From: Merluccius polli
Taxonomy: Eukaryota > Chordata > Actinopteri > Gadiformes > Merlucciidae
NCBI GenBank assembly: GCA_030340625.1
Contig: JAOPHQ010002315.1
Span: 62,001 to 126,000 of the forward strand
Length of the DNA stretch: 64,000 bases
Reading direction: 5' to 3'
Shown here piece after piece: positions 45,220-57,420 of this stretch. The notes under the pieces are model-generated. The model did not search any database and had not been told where the DNA came from. It saw nothing but the letters and a program-made list of their open reading frames with translations. How positions within the stretch are numbered: the stretch's first letter is position 1; every line of letters starts with the position of its first letter. The position numbers were made by a program, and so were the translations under genes.

Positions 45220-46164
45220 ATGGCTTATAACAACTCAACACAATATGATGGTGCTCCTTTTTCATTGCGAAAGATCAATCACCAGGTCATAGTGGTACAG
45301 ATCCTGATCATAATTTTTCTGTACCTCAACTGTCTGCTCCTGACAAGCTTTTTCAAGAAGGAGATCTTTCGCAATAGCATGCGCTACATCTTCTTTGCCT
45401 TTACTTTGATGTCAGACTGCCTGTACCTATTGGTGACCAATGTTCTGCTAATCATGTCCTTCTTTAATATTTTCATGCAAATTTGGCTCTGTATTTTCCT
45501 CATCATAGTATCGTCTGTGTTCAATTTTGTCTTTCCTATAATACTGACAGCGATGACCCTGGAGCGTTATGTGGCCATCTGCATGCCAATGCGTCATGGG
45601 GCCTTATGCACCCCACGCAGTGCTCTGCACTGTATTCTGATCATCCACACTATCAGCTCTATACCAATCAGCATCATTGTCTCAATCTACTTTGCCTCTG
45701 TGCCTCACAGTATATACATGGAGGATAGGATATGCAAGATTGAAATGCTCATGATTCACAAATGGCAGAGTTATCTCTTTTTAGCTGCAAACCAGTTATA
45801 CTTCATCATCATGTTTGTCATCATTGTGTTCTGTTATATTGAAATCACAAAAGCAGCCAGGAAAGCATCGGGAGAGACTAAGACATCCACAGGGAAGGGA
45901 CTCAGAACGGTACTTCTTCATGGTTTTCAGCTCATTCTCTGCCTTGCCGTGCTATGGTGCCCTTTTGTTGAAGCTGCTGTGCTGCAGATTGATTTACTTT
46001 TATACATTAATGTGAGATACTTCAATTACATCATTTTTACTCTTGCCCCGAGATGTCTAAGTTCCCTTGTTTATGGCCTCAGGGACAGAAAGTTCTTTCT
46101 AATGTTGAAATATTATGCTGTCTTTGGTTTGTGTTACAAATCACCTCCTGTATTGGGTGATTGA
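45220..46164 (+). CDS. Odorant receptor, teleost 131-2-like (gene 8)
   Basis: A 314-residue intronless receptor starting MAYNNSTQYDGAPFSLRKIN. The first 30 or so residues follow genes 1 and 3, but TM1 onward (LLLTSFFKKE) and the end follow genes 4-7, so the gene is mosaic. Private features are FRNSMRY in the first inner loop, RICKIEML in loop 2 and the VLGD terminus. Helix order, ERY and the cysteine pair are intact. The in-frame ATG at 45130 lies before a TA tract and gives an isoleucine/tyrosine leader that is not credible. AATAAA is at 46238-46243. Probably functional. Confidence 0.9.
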   Translation: MAYNNSTQYDGAPFSLRKINHQVIVVQILIIIFLYLNCLLLTSFFKKEIFRNSMRYIFFAFTLMSDCLYLLVTNVLLIMSFFNIFMQIWLCIFLIIVSSVFNFVFPIILTAMTLERYVAICMPMRHGALCTPRSALHCILIIHTISSIPISIIVSIYFASVPHSIYMEDRICKIEMLMIHKWQSYLFLAANQLYFIIMFVIIVFCYIEITKAARKASGETKTSTGKGLRTVLLHGFQLILCLAVLWCPFVEAAVLQIDLLLYINVRYFNYIIFTLAPRCLSSLVYGLRDRKFFLMLKYYAVFGLCYKSPPVLGD

Positions 46165-46816
46165 AAAAATGAAGAAGAAAAAATAAATGCAACAAAAAGT
46201 GCTCCCTGAATATTTAAATGTCAAACAGCATTTCTTAAATAAAGAGCAATATGTTACTGAACTGTTACTGAAGGTGTGTGAACTTAGGATCAGAAAAAAT
46301 GATTGAATTTCAGATTGGATGTCTTTTAGGGTAAGGTAACTTTTTCAAACAATACATTACTGCCCGATTTAACTTAATTTTTCAATCCTCTGACTCAATA
46401 TTCTGATAATTTCTGTTCATTAAATATTTGGCAATAGCATCTGCAATACTTGGCTGCAGGTAATAATCTTTGCTGAGATGGGCAGTGTTTGTTTTGCAGT
46501 GTTTCGCCCCAGCAGTACTGATTACTGACATAGGCTTTGGGTAAACACCAGATGAGGCCCCAGGAAGCTTCTCCCGATAGTGAAGCTGTTTACCAATCAA
46601 AAGGCAAAGTTAAGTTGTAAAATTAAGGGCCAATTGGGGAGCCTGATGTTCAAAATCAGCCAGCCTGTTAGTTACTAAGCACAGGGACCTCTATCAAACG
46701 ATACACGGGGATTGCCCAAAATATATCCCTGTAACACATTACAACGAAGTAATTCACAAGATTCCATACAAAACAAAGGGATATGTATTCTTAAGCCATT
46801 GTGAGAATGTCTGTCT

Positions 46817-46864
<48 letters not shown>

Positions 46865-47082
46865 CCTTAATTAGTGTGCCAGTTAACATGTCTCATTTAT
46901 TGCACTGATTAATGTACCAACAAAGAAATGCAAAATAAACGTAACTTAATCTGAACCTTACAATGTGTCATTATTATATGATCATTGAAAAATGACTGCG
47001 AATGTATAGAGAAAAGTCCCTGTAATCTTTTCCCGGCACTCGGGTGTATGGCATAATGTATAGTATAATAGCAATTCTATTA
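46165..47082. other. 3' flank of gene 8
   Basis: Unit-type flank with a (GT)n tract at 46821-46856. No gene. Confidence 0.55.
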
Positions 47083-47960
47083 GATTAGATTAAACTTTAT
47101 TGTCTGTCATGGCCACAGTTGTGGTGCTGTGTGTTCTCCCTCTGTGTCGGCTACACCCCTGTCTGTATCTGTGCTTTGCCTGCCACTCTCAACTGCTCAC
47201 AACTGGCCTGCATCAGCTCATCAACTCCCCTTCAAATACATCTGGTTTCCCTGCAGTCATCGCCAGATCGTACTTCGATACACCGTGGTAGTTAGTCGTA
47301 CCTGGCTCCAGCATATACACTTTCCAGTAGTTCTCCTGTTGAAATCTCGTGCCTCACCTTTGTTCTCTTTGCTTATAGTTTGGGGATCTACACCTCCAGC
47401 CTGCCTGCTTCACTCCCTCCAGCCTGATGCGCCCCACTCTCCAACCTGCCTCCTGCCTCACTCCTGGTTACCAAATAAACCTGTTCAACTTCACTACAAC
47501 TCCTGTACTGTCTCTGTGTTCTGCTCTTGGGTACAGCAGCTATCGCTGCCCCCACATTGTCATTGTAGCCTGATGCGCCCCACTCTCCAACCTGCCTCCT
47601 GCCTCACTCCTGGTTACCAAATAAACCTGTTCAACTTCACTACAACTCCTGTACTGTCTCTGTGTTCTGCTCTTGGGTCCAGCAGCTATCGCTGCCCCCA
47701 CATTGTCATTGTACAAGTACAGACAGAGACAATGAAATGCAGTTCGACATCTAACCAGAAGTGCAAAAAAACAGTAAAGTGCAGAGTATGTACATATCCA
47801 TACTGGAATATATAACAAATAAGATATGAACAGTAAGAACAGAGTTACTACAAGTAATGCTAGTTGGAAATGTTATATATAAAATTAGCTATGAGGTATG
47901 ATAAGAATATGGTAAATACACTATGGACATGGATATGTATAGTTTAGACATTGGTATGAA
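47083..47960 (-). mobile_element. L2-like LINE 3' end, unit copy after gene 8, split by a solo LTR
   Basis: The fragment seen at 14076 is divided here at TTATTGTC (47104) and resumes at 47703. The LTR at 47105-47702 was inserted into it. Confidence 0.55.
47105..47702 (+). mobile_element. Solo LTR
   Basis: It runs from TGTCATGGCC to CCCCCACA, 598 bases, with the 5-bp duplication ttgtc at 47100-47104 and 47703-47707. AATAAACCTG near the 3' end is typical of Gypsy-type LTR polyadenylation. A unit of about 149 bases (47420-47568 and 47569-47702) is tandemly duplicated. No internal coding region remains, which suggests LTR-LTR recombination. Confidence 0.75.
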
Positions 47961-48130
47961 TATATGACTATGCTTTTGAATTACTAATTGAAAATGATTA
48001 TGGAAGACAAAGAGACTGAGATGTATAGGGAAAAAGATACACTAGGCTATATGACTACGTGATTAAGAGAACATTACTTGTGTATAGTTAAGATATGTTG
48101 CAATTAATTAAAATCAAAAATATGATATAG

Positions 48131-49612
48131 CAGTGTTTCCCCTAGAAATTTTTCCAGCAGTGGTGCTGTTACGTAACGGAGGCAAGCCGCACGCGGCGGC
48201 GCGCAGGGGTCTGGGGGCATTCACCTCCGGAAGATTTTTTTTTTTAATAACCCCTTAAACCATAACTTCTGGCAAGTTTTGTGGATAGAAATGGACATTT
48301 TGAGACAAATATGATATACCATCAACAGATTTAATATTGGAGCACGTACCTTGAACTGGTCAGAAACAGAAATCTTGATTTTATAATTTTAGACAGGATT
48401 ACTCATGTTTTTCTTTTGTGTTAATTTTAAGCTTTTATTTACATTATTGGTAGAAATTGATTGGGGCAAAAATATTGAAAATGTTGTCAGGGGAAATGAA
48501 CCCAAAAACAACACTATGCTCCAACACTATATTTCATCACATGAATAAAGTTGATTGTGCTGCCTTCAAATGTACTAACTCCATATAAAAAAGAAAAGAA
48601 TTTTACGGCTACAGTAACGGTGATTTGACGCGTCATCAAATCACCGGAAGAAAAATGCAGGACTACAAGTTATGAACGTTCTGAATGTGAATCTTCAGGA
48701 GAGCAGCCCTCTCGGACACACACACACACAGGGGTTGAAATAAGGCTGTTTTACTCGCCAAATGCGAGTCATTTTTGTATTTGTCGAGTAATTTATGAAG
48801 ACCACTCGCCACTCTGGCGAGTAGGCCTAATCTAAGAATTCGCCGCGATTGCCGCGGACCCGCCAGCAACGGACCCGCTAGCCGCGGACCCGACCGCGCA
48901 GCACCCACCGCCGTCTACAATCGCTGTTACCGCTGTTTTATTATCATCCGCACTCCCACACCGTCACCGGGGCTTCATAGTAATGTGTCCGAATAGAGCA
49001 GCCATCTCGGACACACACATGCTGTTACCGCTGTAACATGCTGTTGCGATTGTAGACGCCGGTGGGTGCTGCGCGGTCGGGTCCGCGGCTAGTGGGTCCG
49101 TTGCTGGCGGGTCCGCGGCAATCGCGGCGAATTCTTAGATTAGGCCTACTCGCCAGAGTGGCGAGTGGTCTTCATAAATTACTCGACAAATACAAAAATG
49201 ACTCGCATTTGGCGAGTAAAACAGCCTTATTTCAACCCCTGTGTGTGTGTGTGTCCGAGAGGGCTGCTCTCCTGAAGATTCACATTCAGAACGTTCATAA
49301 CTTGTAGTCCTGCATTTTTCTTCCGGTGATTTGATGACGCGTCAAATCACCGTTACTGTAGCCGTTAAATTCTTTTCTTTTTTATATGGAGTTAGTACAT
49401 TTGATGGCAGCACAATCAACTTTATTCATGTGATGAAATATAGTGTTGGAGCATAGTGTTGTTTTTGGGTTAATTTCCCCTTTAACGCTTGGCAATTTCA
49501 AGATGACGTTGTAGTTGTGCTAAATACCGATCATGTGAAGATTTTTGCAGTGGCGCTGATTTTCCAGCAGTGGCGCTGCGCCACTGCTGAATACATAGTA
49601 GGGGAAACACTG
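48131..49612. mobile_element. Inverted-repeat element with CAGTGTTTCCCC termini
   Basis: The ends CAGTGTTTCCCC and GGGGAAACACTG are hAT-like. The apparent duplication is only tatag (48126-48130 and 49613-49617), shorter than the 8 bp of hAT. Inner arms at about 48485-48925 and 49035-49480 are near-perfect reverse complements. There is no transposase; mirrored 81-codon open frames in the arms are a by-product of the palindrome. Confidence 0.75.
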
Positions 49613-49649
49613 TATAGAATATAAATTAGTTACAGAACTTAATATTGTG

Positions 49650-49850
49650 TAATATTTACTACAGCTTGTTAGTAGCTGACAGAGATGCAGTCAGTGAAAT
49701 AAAGATCACATGTTGCTTCTGGTTCCAAGGTCAAGGTTGAAGCACAGGGGAGATCACGCCTTTGCAGTTGTAGCCTCCAAACTCTGGAACGAGTTGCGTT
49801 GAGTTATTATAAATGTGCTTTATGAATATATTTTTGGATTGGATTGGACC
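49650..49850 (+). mobile_element. LINE 3' fragment, shortened unit copy after gene 8
   Basis: The reverse transcriptase tail runs to NELR and then jumps to the ATGTGCTTTATGAATAT end, so about 220 bases are deleted relative to other copies. Confidence 0.6.
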
Positions 49851-50583
49851 CTCTGAGTGATTATAAGGCCTGTTTGGTCAGGGAGTATGCCTTCTATTAG
49901 TGTGAGGGTGTAATTAGTATGTTGTTTGTACTCATATTCACCATATCACTTTACACTTTACATATAGTTTTTCTAATCTGTAACAATATGTAAGGCAAGC
50001 AAGGCTATGTGTTAGTTATGCAGAAGGAGAAAAGCTCTGAAAGTAATCTGGGACATATATTAAATGTTGTAAAACAAATGTATTATTTGTGTTGCATTCA
50101 AAAATATTTAGGAATCACATTATTTGGAAACCTATTTGTTCATGCAAATGTCCTCTTTTTCTTATGGGAAAAGTATAGATGGTTAAATTAAAGTGTTTGA
50201 AAACTTCTGACCAACAAGATATTAGTACTTGCTAACAGACTGTAAATTGCTCACTTAGGTCGCAGTAATCCTATGAGTGAGTTCTCAATATGGGAACAAT
50301 ATTTTCTACAGCTTTATCCCACATTGGGCAATTAGTTGTATTGCTGACATAGTTATGGAAAGACATTAGATACACACAAGGCATACTGTCATTATTAAGT
50401 GCTTCATCTGGGACTCATTAACATCAGTGATCATGCTATACCGTTAGCCTCATTAGCTAATATGAATGAAGGGATAACCTTTAATCTAATTCCAATTCAA
50501 CCGTATCCATTTAAAAACTTTAAAAAAATAATAATAATAATAAAAATAAAATTATATATATATATATATATACGTATATATAT
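49851..50583. other. Spacer upstream of gene 9, first part
   Basis: Unit-type spacer ending in the TA tract (about 50553-50583), where the second Gypsy element entered. It resumes at 58617. Confidence 0.6.
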
Positions 50584-51093
50584 TGTGGTACCCCGGCCCC
50601 GTAGTGTCCCCTTCCCCCGAATCAAGACAAGTCTTTGAAACAGAAAAAGCCGAACAAAGGCTCATTTATTAAGTCCAACACAAAAAAACCGGGTAGCCTC
50701 TCACTCCGTATGAAAACTATAACTTAAAGTATGGGCTCCGTGAGCCTCGGCCGGTCTCCCGTCCTCTCTCCCCCGCGGTCCCGGTCCGGGTGCGCGGCGG
50801 CTAGTCCACTTGGCCAGTCTGCCCGGGGAATGGGCCGTCCAGTAGAGGAACCCCGGTCCTGTCTGTCACTCCGTACTGCAACGACATGGGTCACTCGAGA
50901 CATAACTTCATTTCGTCCTTTTATGCTCACCTGCAGTTGTTCACCTTCCTCCTGCGCAGGTGTTTCCAATCGCTCTGAGTGGTGCCCAGCTAAAGCGCTC
51001 CACAGCGCCCTCTGGGGAAACCAGGTGGTAAACCCCCTGTATGACCTGTCCCCTGGGCTTCCAGGGCCTCTGTGTACGGGCCGGGTTGCCACA
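50584..51093 (-). repeat. 3' LTR of Gypsy 2
   Basis: 510 bases, matching the other LTR except for AAACAG versus AACCAG near 50638 and CACAGCG versus CACGGCG near 51004. On the minus strand a purine-rich tract (aaagggtggaggag) lies directly before it. Confidence 0.9.
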
Positions 51094-54000
51094 CTCCTCC
51101 ACCCTTTGATGAAGGCCCGGGGCACCTCTGACTGCCCAGAGGCATGCGTCCCGTCGGGACAGGGCATCCGCGTTGGCGTGCTCCCTCCCTGGTCTGTGGT
51201 CCACTTTGAAGCGGTAGTCCTGCAGTGCCAGAAACCACCTTGTTACCCTGGCATTGGTGTCTTTGGCGGTGGCCATCCACTTGAGTGGGGCGTGGTCTGT
51301 AACTAGGGTGAATTCCCTCCCCAGGAGGTAGTACCGCAGCTTGTCCACTGCCCATTTGATGGCCAGGGCCTCCTTCTCCACGGTGGAGTAATTCTGTTCA
51401 TTTGGAAGGAGTTTCCGGCTGATGTACGTCACTGGATGTTCCTCAGAGTCCCGGACCTGTGAGAGGACCGCCCCGAGGCCCACCTCTGAGGCGTCGGAGT
51501 GGACTATTAGGGGCAGAGTAAAGTCAGGGGTTAGTAGGATGGGCGCGGAGCAGAGGGCTTGCTTAAGGAGCCTGAATGCGCCCTCTGCTGCCTCCGCCCA
51601 TGTTACCCGGTCGGGCAGAGCCTTCCGCGTTAAGTCGTGGAGGGGGCTTGCCAGTGTGGCGAAACCGGGAATGAACCTTTGATAATACCCTACTAGTCCT
51701 AGGAAAGATTTTACCTGTTTCTTGGTGGTGGGGCGGGGCCAGTCCAAGATGGTCTTAATCTTTGCTTCCTGGGGTCGGACGTTCCCGCGTCCGACTCTGT
51801 AGCCCAGGTAGGAGGTCTCCTCTAGGCCCAGGTGACACTTGGCTGGGTTGGCCGTGAGGCCGGCCTTCCTCAGCTCCCCAAGGACCGCCCGTAGGTGTCG
51901 CAGGTGGATGTCCCAGCTGGCACTATGGATGATAATGTCATCAATGTAGGCCGCGGCGTAGGCCTGGTGAGGTCGCAGGAGACGGTCCATCATGCGCTGG
52001 AAGGTGGCGGGGGCACCATGTACGCCGAAGGGGAGTACCGTGTACTGATATAGCCCCCCCGGGGGTCACAAACGCCGTCTTCTCCCGGGCGGTTTTGGTG
52101 AGGGGGACCTGCCAATATCCCTTGGTGAGGTCGAGGGTGGTGAGGTATCGAGCGGGGCCGAGCCGCTCTATTAGCTCATCGACCCGAGGCATGGGGTAAG
52201 CATCGAATTCCGAGACCTCGTTCAGTCTCCTGAAGTCATTACAGAACCTGAAGGAGCCATCTGGCTTCGGGACCAGGACGACTGGGCTGGCCCAGGCGCT
52301 GTGGGACTCCTCGATCACCCGGAGCTGGAGCATCTTGGCGACCTCTGCTCGTATGGCGACCCGACGGGCCTCTGGAACCCGGTACGGTGGTACGCGCACC
52401 GTGACGCCTGCTGCTGTTCTGATGTCGTGTTGAGCGACCGTCGTTCTCCCGGGTACCTCCGAAAACACGTCCTGATGCTGCAACACAACATCGCGGAGGT
52501 CCTGTTTCTGGGCAGGGCTGAGGTCGTCTCCCATCGGGACTTCCGGTACGGCTTTCCGGGCGGCCAGGACCAAGGGAGCTGGACTTGGAGGAGTTGTCCC
52601 AACCCTCCACGGTTTGAGGAGGTTAACATGGTACAACTGGGTGGGTTTACGCCTCCCCGGCTGCCTCACCTGGTAGTTCACCTCCCCAACCCGGTCAACC
52701 ACCTCGTATGGTCCCTGCCACTTGGCCAGAAACCTACATTCCGCTGTAGGAATGAGGACCAGGACCAACTCACCCGGCTGGAAGAGGCGCAGCTGTGCCC
52801 CCCGGTTGTAGGTCCGGGCCTGGGCCTGCTGTGCGTTGTGAAGGTGTTCGCGGACTATGGGCCAGACCTGAGCCATTCTCTCCTGCACCTGTTCGACGTG
52901 GTCCACCATGGTACGATGTGGGGAGGGTTGGCTTTCCCAAGCCTCTTTTGCTAGGTCCAGTAGTCCCCTTGGCCGCCGTCCATATAACAGTTCAAATGGG
53001 GAGAACCCGGTGGAGGCCTGGGGTACCTCGCGAACCGCGAAGAGGACGTGGGGAAGGAGCTGGTCCCAGTTCTTCCCATCCACCTCCATGGCCTTCTTCA
53101 GCATCTGCTTCAGAGTTTTGTTGAACCTCTCAACGAGCCCGTCCGTCTGGGGGTGATACACTGACGTCCTCAGCTGCTTCACCTGCAGGAGACTAAGCAG
53201 TTCCTTTAATACGCGTGACATAAAACATGACCCCTGGTCTGTTAAAATCTCCTTTGCTATCCCCACCCGGCTAAAAAGCAGCATTAGCTCCCGGGCTACT
53301 GCCTTAGCGGTGGCGGTGCGGAGGGGTAGTGCTTCAGGGTAGCGGGTCGCATAGTCTACCATGACCAGGATGTACCGATGACCCCGGCTGGTCTTAGGGA
53401 GAGGCCCCACAATGTCTAGTGCCAGCCGGTCAAATGGTACCTCTATAATGGGCATCGGGATCAACGGACTTCGGGTTGAGGGTCTCGGGGCAGTGCGCTG
53501 GCACTCCGGACACGCCTGACAATACTCGGTAACGTCTTTTTTTATCCCGGGCCAGTAGAATCGGGCTAGGATCCTATCCCTCGTTTTGTCCATGCCTAGG
53601 TGGGCCCCTAAGACGTGCGTGTGTGCCATGAAGAGGACCTTACTGACATATGGCCGAGGTACTACCAGTTGCTCTGTCACTGCTCCCCCCCCCTCTACTA
53701 CCCGGTATAGTAGGCCCGACCTGGTACAGAAATGTGGGTGAGGTAGGGTACTCACCGAGTCCCTGGCCTGGCCGTCGTGGGAGAGGACGTGACTCCAGGC
53801 GTGTTTCAGGGTGTCGTCCTGTAGTTGGGCGGTGGCGAACCGTCCGGGCTGGTCCTCTCCCCTCCCGGTAGGGGGAAAGTCAGAGAGCTCCGTAAGGGGG
53901 GAACTCTCCGTCTCCCCGAGAACGGCGGACTTCTCGGACGCCGTCATGGTGTCTGGGGTTCCTGATCGGTCCGGACAGGGAGCCCCACCGATCGGGCGGG

Positions 54001-54736
54001 CTGGGGTGCCTGGTGGGGTGGGACCGTCCCTCCCGCTGCCGTCTCCCTCTCCCGATGTCTCGGCTGGGGAGGAGTGGGCCGCCCGAGCTCCGTAGGCGTG
54101 CCGAACGGGTCGGCCGCGTCGCCTCGGCTGGGGTCGTGGCGGTCTGGAACCGGGTTCGGCGATCCATAGCCGGTTGAAGATGGGGCAGTCTCTCCCAATC
54201 AGTAGGGGCACGGGAAGGTTGGGTACGATTCCTGCCCTTACTGTGAAGGCCCCTCGGGGGGTCCGTACCACCACCTGGCACGTGGCATACGTGCGGGTGT
54301 CCCCATGTATGCAGGCAACCTCAATGGGCTCCCCCGGCCTGCCTACGGCTAGGTCAGGCCGCAGGAGCGTGACGACACTCCCCGTGTCAATGAGGGCCTG
54401 AGTGTCCTGGTCGCCCACCCGAGCCGGGATGGTTGGACCTCCGGCCTCCTGATGTGCCCAACAGGTGGTGAGGAGGCATGGTCCGGGTCGCCCTTCACCA
54501 GCGAAGGCCGAGGGCATAGAAACGTCCCTGTTCTCCGGGCACTGGCGAGCGAGGTGGCCTGTCTGGCCACAGCTAAAGCAGCGCCATTCCTCTCTCACTT
54601 CCGGTGGGTGTGTCTGGGGTCTCGGCGGGGCTACCCGTCGAGGTGGCTCCGTTCCCCGTCTGTCCCTCCGGGTCTCGACAGGCCGGGCCGGTGTCTGGGC
54701 GCCGCCGCTAAGCTGTTGGGCAACCTGCCAGTTCTC
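50941..54736 (-). pseudogene. Gag zinc knuckle and Pol of Gypsy 2 (frameshifted)
   Basis: The frame 54598-51941 (885 codons), preceded by an open stretch back to 54736, carries a zinc knuckle (CFSCGQTGHLARQC, residues 7-20) and protease (ALIDTGSVVTLL). An integrase follows, with an HHCC finger near 53500-53640 and DDE residues in LALDIVGPLP, LTDQGSCF and GLVERFNKTL, and then reverse transcriptase (TLDLTKGYWQVPL). One frame break in a C/G run (about 52053-52065) moves to the frame 51993-50941, with the catalytic YIDD, RNase H (HSDASEVGLGAVLSQ) and a tail extending into the LTR. Otherwise it is well preserved. Confidence 0.87.
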
Positions 54737-57420
54737 TATGGAGTCAGAATAGTGTCATAATTCAAACCTGAAAAAAAAGGTTTCAAAGGCTTGTAAGTCT
54801 GTGTTTGAAAACTCAACACCTTGTAAAAAAGGTTTTGCACCACTGAAAAAAGAGATTATAGCCTGAAAAAAAAAGTCAAACATCTGCAAACATGATTTTG
54901 TGTTCTATTTTATCTTCTTCATCATTTTCACCAACACATTTTCAAAGCTAAAATGTTTTCACAAACACATTTTCAAAGTTTAAAAATGTTCACCAGCGCA
55001 TTTGCAGAGTTTCAAATCTGACACTGTTCTAACAGTGTATTACTTTGTTTCCCGGTTTTGAAACCTTGTAAATGGGATTCTGCAAACAGCTGTTCAAACA
55101 TTGAGAAATACGTTTTGAAAGGTTGAATATTTATTTTTAAAAACTTGTAAAGGTGTAAATTTACACCATTGCAATGTATTTTTTCAGAACTTAATTTTCA
55201 GCACTGACTTTTCAGAGATTTGACCACACGGGCGCAAGCTTGCGAGTCACGTGATTATTGACACTGTTCTGACGCCGTTCGTTTTGAAACTCCTTTAGCG
55301 TCAAAGGTCTGAAAACGTGGTTCTGAAAAAAAGGGAAAAAAAACCTTCCTGGGGGCGGGACCATCTTGCTCTAAACCTATTGGTTGCTCTCTGCTGAGGC
55401 ACAGTCCAATCACATGCGCCGTTGACCGGGCTGTGCGGGATTGACAGTGCTCTGCCGATGACAAGAATAACAAGCGACTTGCGTGGTTGATTTTGCTGTC
55501 TATTTTCTGGAACCATGGCTGGTAGACAGGCGAGCAATTTTATTCTGTATTGTTTGCGTTCTAACCACCCGCGAGCCTCCTGCGGCTCGCCAAGCTGTAA
55601 TTTGCAACACGTTCTCATCCCAACTCGTAATATACCGACGGTTTGTCACGCCCCTAGACGTGATACTGGCGCAAAATGTACCCTCCCGCGTCTGTGTGAA
55701 ACGATCTGTGTGAAACAATCTCATAAACCCGTTCGCGGTGGTAAGAGACGAGCAGAGTCTACAGCGTCCGCTCGCAGAGCAGAGTCTACAGCGTCCGCAG
55801 TCTACTGTGAAACAATTCACTCCATAAAGGGTCAGGGTTATGGTTAGGGTTATGGTTAGCGTAATCTATCACCGTGACCGGGTTATTATTGGAGTGAATG
55901 GACTCTGTAGACTCTGCTGGTCTCTTACCACCGCGAACCCCCGTTTCACGATCTGGTAGAGTCTTTGCCAGCTTCAAAGCAATGAATAACCTACATCAGC
56001 GGGTGCTGTGTATGGATCACAAGTTCCGAGTATGTTTATCTTCTCTTCATATCTAATTTTAACATTTTGTGACAAATGGTCTAAATAGTTGATTTATTTA
56101 AGTATCGGAAATCGGCAAGGCTGCAATTCCCCTGGTTGGCCGTTGTTCGTCGCCATTTTGCCAGCGTTTGTTGCCCTCCAGGTATCCATGGTAGTCACGT
56201 GACCGCAAAGTATGACTATTATTTATGCCATGCGAGCCACAAATTAGTCTACAGCGTCCATTCACTCCAATAATAACCCGGTCACGGTGATAGATTACGC
56301 TAACCATAACCCTAACCATAACCATAACCCTATGGAGTGAATTGTTTCACAGTAGACTGCGGACGCTGTAGACTCTGCTCTGCGAGCGGACGCTGTAGAC
56401 TCTGCTCGTCTCTTACCACCGCGAACGGGTTTATGAGATTGTTTCACACAGATCGTTTCACACAGACGCGGGAGGGTACATTTTGCGCCAGTATCACGTC
56501 TAGGGGCGTGACAAACCGTCGGTATATTACGAGTTGGGATGAGAACGTGTTGCAAATTACAGCTTGGCGAGCCGCAGGAGGCTCGCGGGTGGTTAGAACG
56601 CAAACAATACAGAATAAAATTGCTCGCCTGTCTACCAGCCATGGTTCCAGAAAATAGACAGCAAAATCAACCACGCAAGTCGCTTGTTATTCTTGTCATC
56701 GGCAGAGCACTGTCAATCCCGCACAGCCCGGTCAACGGCGCATGTGATTGGACTGTGCCTCAGCAGAGAGCAACCAATAGGTTTAGAGCAAGATGGTCCC
56801 GCCCCCAGGAAGGTTTTTTTTCCCTTTTTTTCAGAACCACGTTTTCAGACCTTTGACGCTAAAGGAGTTTCAAAACGAACGGCGTCAGAACAGTGTCAAT
56901 AATCACGTGACTCGCAAGCTTGCGCCCGTGTGGTCAAATCTCTGAAAAGTCAGTGCTGAAAATTAAGTTCTGAAAAAATACATTGCAATGGTGTAAATTT
57001 ACACCTTTACAAGTTTTTAAAAATAAATATTCAACCTTTCAAAACGTATTTCTCAATGTTTGAACAGCTGTTTGCAGAATCCCATTTACAAGGTTTCAAA
57101 ACCGGGAAACAAAGTAATACACTGTTAGAACAGTGTCAGATTTGAAACTCTGCAAATGCGCTGGTGAACATTTTTAAACTTTGAAAATGTGTTTGTGAAA
57201 ACATTTTAGCTTTGAAAATGTGTTGGTGAAAATGATGAAGAAGATAAAATAGAACACAAAATCATGTTTGCAGATGTTTGACTTTTTTTTTCAGGCTATA
57301 ATCTCTTTTTTCAGTGGTGCAAAACCTTTTTTACAAGGTGTTGAGTTTTCAAACACAGACTTACAAGCCTTTGAAACCTTTTTTTTCAGGTTTGAATTAT
57401 GACACTATTCTGACTCCATA
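54737..57420. mobile_element. Foldback DNA element FB2, giant palindrome
   Basis: 2684 bases. Arms 54737-55912 and 56247-57420 are near-identical reverse complements around a 334-base centre. The ends are TATGGAGTCAGAATAG and the mirror. It is flanked by the 6-bp duplication gttctc (54731-54736 and 57421-57426) within Gypsy 2 gag. The arms contain runs of CCTGAAAAAAAAGG-type sequence. No transposase is found. Terminal TATGGAG and duplication length match FB1. Confidence 0.9.
55606..56552. repeat. CGTTCTCATCCCAACTCG module in the core of FB2
   Basis: Both arms carry the module also seen at 37533-37919, with GGTTATGGTTAGGG-type runs towards the tip (55829-55865 and 56290-56335) and repeated GACGAGCAGAGTCTACAGCG. 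It probably represents a separate insertion or a captured unit inside the larger palindrome. Confidence 0.75.

Noticed and set aside
47129..47815. A 228-codon plus-strand frame with an internal repeat
   Set aside because: It runs through the solo LTR and its tandem duplication; the repeat in the product reflects the DNA repeat.
48663..49307. Two 81-codon frames on opposite strands with nearly the same product
   Set aside because: They are mirror images created by the palindrome and match no family known to me.
52301..54760. Long plus-strand frames (up to 217 codons) over Gypsy 2
   Set aside because: They are antisense to well-supported Pol domains in GC-rich sequence.
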